A DNA stretch of 64,000 nucleotides from Agrostemma githago (taxonomy: Eukaryota; Streptophyta; Magnoliopsida; Caryophyllales; Caryophyllaceae): the NCBI GenBank assembly GCA_958450325.1, contig OY288257.1, forward strand, positions 10,931,873 to 10,995,872. Reading direction: 5' to 3'. Under the pieces are notes generated by a model, which had not been told where the DNA came from, ran no database searches, and saw only the letters and a program-made list of their open reading frames with translations. The position numbers were made by a program, and so were the translations under genes. How positions within the stretch are numbered: position 1 is the first letter of the stretch; every line of letters starts with the position of its first letter. Shown piece by piece: positions 59,321 through 64,000 of this stretch.

Positions 59321-62300
59321 AAGGATCAAGTGAGTCTACCTTTTAAAATTGAGTCCGTGGGTCGTCACCACATCTCTTGGATTAGAAAGAGATTGATAGT
59401 TGTGATTTGTTTGACTAATTAAAGCAAGTGACTATATTTGGTAAATACTCCTCTCCTTAATTTACTCATCATTGAATATATCTTCTATAAAAAAATAATT
59501 ACAGTCTCTCACATACATATTTCTTCACAATTAAGATTTCATTTAAAAAAAATTAAATTTTTATTATATAGAACTAAAAATAATAATTTACCGCATATCT
59601 TCTCCTCTCCTTACTTTATTTTGTGTTACAATTATTGTATAGAACTGTTACTCTGGTTAAAGTTTGGTGTTACTCTAACGAATATCATACAAATATGCTT
59701 AAATTGATTTCAGAGTTATATGCCCCCCACACTGAACATAATTATTAACTCAACATATGAATAATAATGTTACTCCAACGTTACTAACGTGTTACTCCAA
59801 TAGATACTTTGTGTTACTCCAACGTTAGAATCGTGTTACTTTAATAGATACTTTGTGTTACTACGTTACAAACAGGTTACTCTAATAGATACTTGTAGAC
59901 ACCCACATTTTGACTGCCAGGTGTCTATAGCAGTTTCCGACAAACACCCGATGATGATCGGACGCAAACGTGTTTTAATATATTCGGAAACGGGCTCAAA
60001 ATCATTGACATTTGGCTTGGGCTTTTTACGGAGTACATATCTCACAAAACCAACCTCAAATTCAGGCCCAGTGGGTCGTTTCGAGTCAAATAAGACTAAT
60101 TTGGATCGAAACCGACACCGGGGGTAAAACCGTCTTTTAGTGACCGAGTCAAAACCCGGTCAAAGATATTCTCGAGACACACGGACCAGCCGTGACACCT
60201 CACACGTCCGGTTTGGACTCCAACACTACAAAAAATCAGCTACACAAAGTATTAAACAAATCCGTTTAAAGATAGAATTCGATCTCAAGTAGGAATTCTA
60301 TCCGAAAACCGAATCAAACATCCGACCAAGCGTAGGACACTCGGCCGAGCAGGCTGTTTTCATCCGGTTTTCCTTGCTTCCTTGTCAAGCAAACGGAATT
60401 CTCACGCCTCTCAGCTTCTTACGTTTCCTATCCTAAACGGTAGTTCTAACCCAAACACTTCTCCTAGCCAAGGTTGGGAATATCCCTATAAATAGGCCCC
60501 TTGCACAACTAAAAAACAACACTTTTACACATCGATTATTCATACACATACATCAACTCCTCACACATAAACATAAACTTCTTACACTTAGCATCGAGAA
60601 ACCGATAGTACATCCAAAACCCGAAGGAACCGGCCCCGGTACCCGTCACCCTTCACGTTCAAACCGAGCCACCATAACTCACCGACATTAACTCGACGCT
60701 CCCGTGCCCTAGCCACAGTCCGACGAGCCCCGATCCGAGTAAACAAAAGCATGTAGGTTGAGGGTGTAACCAAACCCGTCATCTCTATTTTCTCTCTTCT
60801 CCCTCTCGTTTTTTCTTCTTCCTTCGTCGTCCGTTTTTTCCTTTTACGGGTCCTCAGTCGTCCTTTTTTATTACGGGTCGTTCATCGGTCCTTTCTAATA
60901 TCGATATTACTAAAAAAACTATTTTCCTATAACAAACATTCTTAAAAATATGATATCAACTCTATAGTTGAATATCGTATTAAAGGAATTAAATTAAATC
61001 TCGTCGATGCTAAGAAAATCGTTACATCTTTTTTTTACAAAATACAACGATTTCAAACGCGGAGAGAATTAACATCTTTTTCGTTCAAATTCTTTTACAA
61101 AATTTTTTCTAAAACTCATTCCGAATATTCGATATCGATTTATTAATCGAATATCGGATACGACGAATATCGAAAACATAAATCGAGTATAAATTAATTC
61201 GTATTTGTACGCGATTTATCAAAATTAGCAATTTTCGAACAACAAGCGGAACCGGGACAGACCCGCACGCGAGTCGCGCCCCTCCCAGGCGACTCGCGCA
61301 CGGGCCTGAAACCCACGCTTTTTTAGCCTTTTTCGTTCATTCTTTTTTATTATTCTACGAAACGATTTCTTAAAATTTATATCTTTTCTAAAACTATTCC
61401 GAGTATTTGATATCGATTACATAATCGACTATCGAATATAACGAATATCGAGAATATTAGATCGAGTGCAAATTATGCAATATTTGTACGCGATTTAATA
61501 AAAGCATCGAATTTTCAAAAATCGGTTTCGAAAACAGGCCGGGACGCGAGTCGCACGCGTCCCAGGCGAGCCGCGCGGCCGACTGAAACGCGGCTCGTCT
61601 TTCGTTTTTTTTTATTATTTTTCGAACTTCGTTTTTATACAAAACAGCGTCTTTTTAGCCATATTTTTCAGATTTCGACTAATATTTTCTCGATCTCGTA
61701 TATTTATCATATTTGCTATATTATTTTTCACAAACCGATACTAACTTGTTTGTTCATCTTTTGTAGCAAATTCATCTTTTTTTTATCGTTTGTTTTATTA
61801 TACTAAAACGAATCTCACATGCTAAATTCAACTTTGACGTTAATTTTCATGCATTAAACCGACTTAGCAACCCATTCAATTCCTCGCATGTTTAGGAAAA
61901 CAATGTTTGCATATCATTCATCGTATTACTAACGCGCGTATTCAAAAATCATTCGATATCCTAGTAGAGGCCGCTAATGTGCGGGTGGGGTTGGGTGTTC
62001 TTTGTGAACTTCCCAACACGTACCCTCACCCTTACTCAGAACCTCGGTTTTCGGATGTCCGAAACCATTCGCAACGAGAGTCATTCAATACACGGTATCC
62101 GATAATGTCGGTATCGGTATCAAATGCAAAGGGACGAACCCGATAAACTCTGACATCGGAAATGGGCCATACTTTGTGCATGGCCCACTACGACATAGAG
62201 TGGGTTCGAACGGGCCCGAACTACCACAAAGTTCGGTGGCGACTCCACTTCGATTTAAATTTCAATTCGATCCATTCTCATACGGAGATTCATTCGCCTA

Positions 62301-62684
62301 CCCAAACCCGCGCGTGGCCGCGTCGGGGTGGACCTATGTCATGTCCACAATACTTTGTGTTACTCCAACGTTAGAAACGTGTTACTCTAATAGATATTTT
62401 GTGTTACTACGTTACAAACATGTTATTCTAATAGATATTTTATGTTACTTCAATGGTACAAACGTGTTACTCTAATAAATACGCCTTACACAAAATTATT
62501 GAAATACTGATTGTGTTTCCTATTTTGTTGGATGTTACACTCCTTCAAATTAGGAAACAATATCTTGTTTTTTTAATACAAAATCTCAATCAATCTTATC
62601 CATCCATTGAATTATCATCCAATGGATGTTAGAAGAACTTAGAGACTCAAATATATAGAAAGACTCATAAGAACCCTTCTCTCC
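59321..62684 (-). mobile_element. MULE 5, copy 2
   Basis: Equivalent of 45422-48785, split by the solo LTR. Confidence 0.6.
59894..62349 (+). mobile_element. Solo gypsy LTR, copy 2
   Basis: 2,456 bp, the same length as copy 1, with ATACT at 59889-59893 and 62350-62354. Two substitutions from copy 1 were noticed (near 60104 and 60857). Confidence 0.88.
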
Positions 62685-62691
62685 CTTCCCC

Positions 62692-63040
<349 letters not shown>

Positions 63041-63099
<59 letters not shown>
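63041..63099. repeat. (TA)n array
   Basis: About 30 TA units before the G terminus. Copy 1 has about half as many (49239-49268). Confidence 0.95.
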
Positions 63100-63102
<3 letters not shown>

Positions 63103-63163
63103 GGGATCAGGGGAGTTAGCAACTCTTGGAGAGTTGCTTAGTGTTGATCCCCTCCATCCATTC
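63100..63163. mobile_element. G element terminus, copy 2
   Basis: Same hairpin as 49269-49332. Confidence 0.5.
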
Positions 63164-63864
63164 TGATGAGGGTCAGGAGCCTGCACCGGGTCGCCCGCCT
63201 AGCAGGCCCCGTAAAGACCCAACCCGGGGAGCCGAAGAGCCTGCCCAGCAGGCCGTCGAGGTAAGACGCCAGGATTTCCTCAGTGGAACGTAGCTTCGAG
63301 GAGGCCGCCCACCCAGCAGGGTAGGGTGACCCACTGGGGAAGGCCTGCAGACGCTCCCTGTTCGCCTATCCCCAGGCAACCTCTCCCCCGAGCAGGGCAG
63401 GGGTTACCAGGGGCCCTTCCGTCTTTCTGCCTAAGGTAAAAGGGGACGGGTGGATGAAACAGGTCCACGTGTCACCCCGCCATCCACCCATTCTCCCGCT
63501 CTTTTCCCTCTCCACTCCTCTCTCTTGTGGGAAGGTATAAATACCCACTCATTTCCAACTTAGAGGGGGTTTAATTTTCTCTCTCTAGACTCTTACTCCT
63601 AAAAATGCCGCCTAGTTCCTCACGAGCTAGGTCCATCAAGGCATTTCACGGACTAACTTAGGCATTGGAGAGGGTTCCCTCGGACAACCTCCGGGGCCCT
63701 ATGCGTTCACTGTGCAGGGAGCGGGCCAACTCCGCCGGGAAGGTCCGATCATAGGAGAAGGAGGAAGGAGAGGTTGAAGGAAGTCAAGCGATCCAATACT
63801 TGTTAACATTCCGATTATAGGACCCGAATCCAAGACCGGGTTAATTGTTTCCGTGACCGGAACA
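63164..63864 (+). mobile_element. 5' LTR of the second gypsy element, copy 2
   Basis: Same 701 bp as 49333-50033 with a few substitutions. The TATA box is at 63536-63543 and the primer site at 63868-63885. Gag coding would begin at or beyond the window edge. Confidence 0.8.
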
Positions 63865-64000
63865 ATTTGGCGCCGTCTGTGGGGAGGATCTTGGTTGTAC
63901 CCACGAAGTTACCCACAAAATCAACCATTCCAAAACACGAAATTAACAAATTAACCACTCATAATCGAAAAGGCCAGGAAGACAGCTCAGGCGTATGCAC

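Overview
This is nuclear DNA from a flowering plant, almost certainly a eudicot. The signs are split genes with GT..AG introns, Stowaway, Mutator-like, Helitron, Copia and Ty3/gypsy elements, and long (TA)n/(GA)n microsatellites. Frequent 'TACGGAGTA' words and a Retand/Tat-like gypsy element carrying amplified palindromic repeats make Caryophyllales a reasonable guess, but I cannot prove the species.

Layout. (1) 1-5,893, minus strand: the only ordinary host gene, a HAD-superfamily (IG type) 5'-nucleotidase. Nine exons (403 codons) are visible and the 3' end lies beyond the left edge. A Stowaway MITE sits in intron 1. (2) 5,894-12,042: non-coding and transposon debris. It holds a Helitron (8,194-10,932) and a second Helitron-like 5' end (6,879), with three broken copies of an RPA-like OB-fold gene, then a Copia RNase H remnant cut by a small TA-array element. 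(3) 12,127-32,637: two related Mutator-like (FAR1-type) elements in opposite orientation, each bounded by (TA)n/(GA)n. The first is split by a young, complete 15.8-kb Tat-lineage Ty3/gypsy retrotransposon (13,862-29,632). Its gag-pol is one 2,135-aa minus-strand ORF, and it carries an antisense spliced plant-mobile-domain gene on the plus strand. (4) 32,834-37,800: a 4-kb element with an Ulp1-like relic and inverted tandem arrays, then a 0.9-kb non-autonomous element. (5) 37,541-50,960 and 50,961-64,000: two nearly identical copies of a 13.4-kb block. Each contains a gene-capturing element with parts of a plastid ribosomal protein PSRP2-like gene, several FAR1-MULE relics, a solo gypsy LTR with a 5-bp target duplication, small palindromic elements, and the 5' LTR of another gypsy element. 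In copy 1 that element continues into gag, where the duplication junction cuts it.

Most interesting points. At least six element families share one architecture: insertion in (TA)n, a GGATC/GGTTC-like end, a subterminal hairpin and, in most, arrays of a short GTTACTNTAA-like motif. This looks like a guild of microsatellite-targeting MULEs, and the arrays resemble the motif arrays that VANDAL anti-silencing proteins recognise. In the gypsy element a 72-bp unit holding a pair of CACTCGATCGAGTG palindromes occurs both in the LTR and in the intron of the antisense gene, and four more palindromes (spacing 23/50/23) sit just upstream of the LTR TATA box. The 13.4-kb repeat is either a very recent tandem duplication or an assembly (haplotype) duplication.

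Apart from the 5'-nucleotidase gene, almost every open frame here belongs to a mobile element, is a decayed fragment, or is translated microsatellite.
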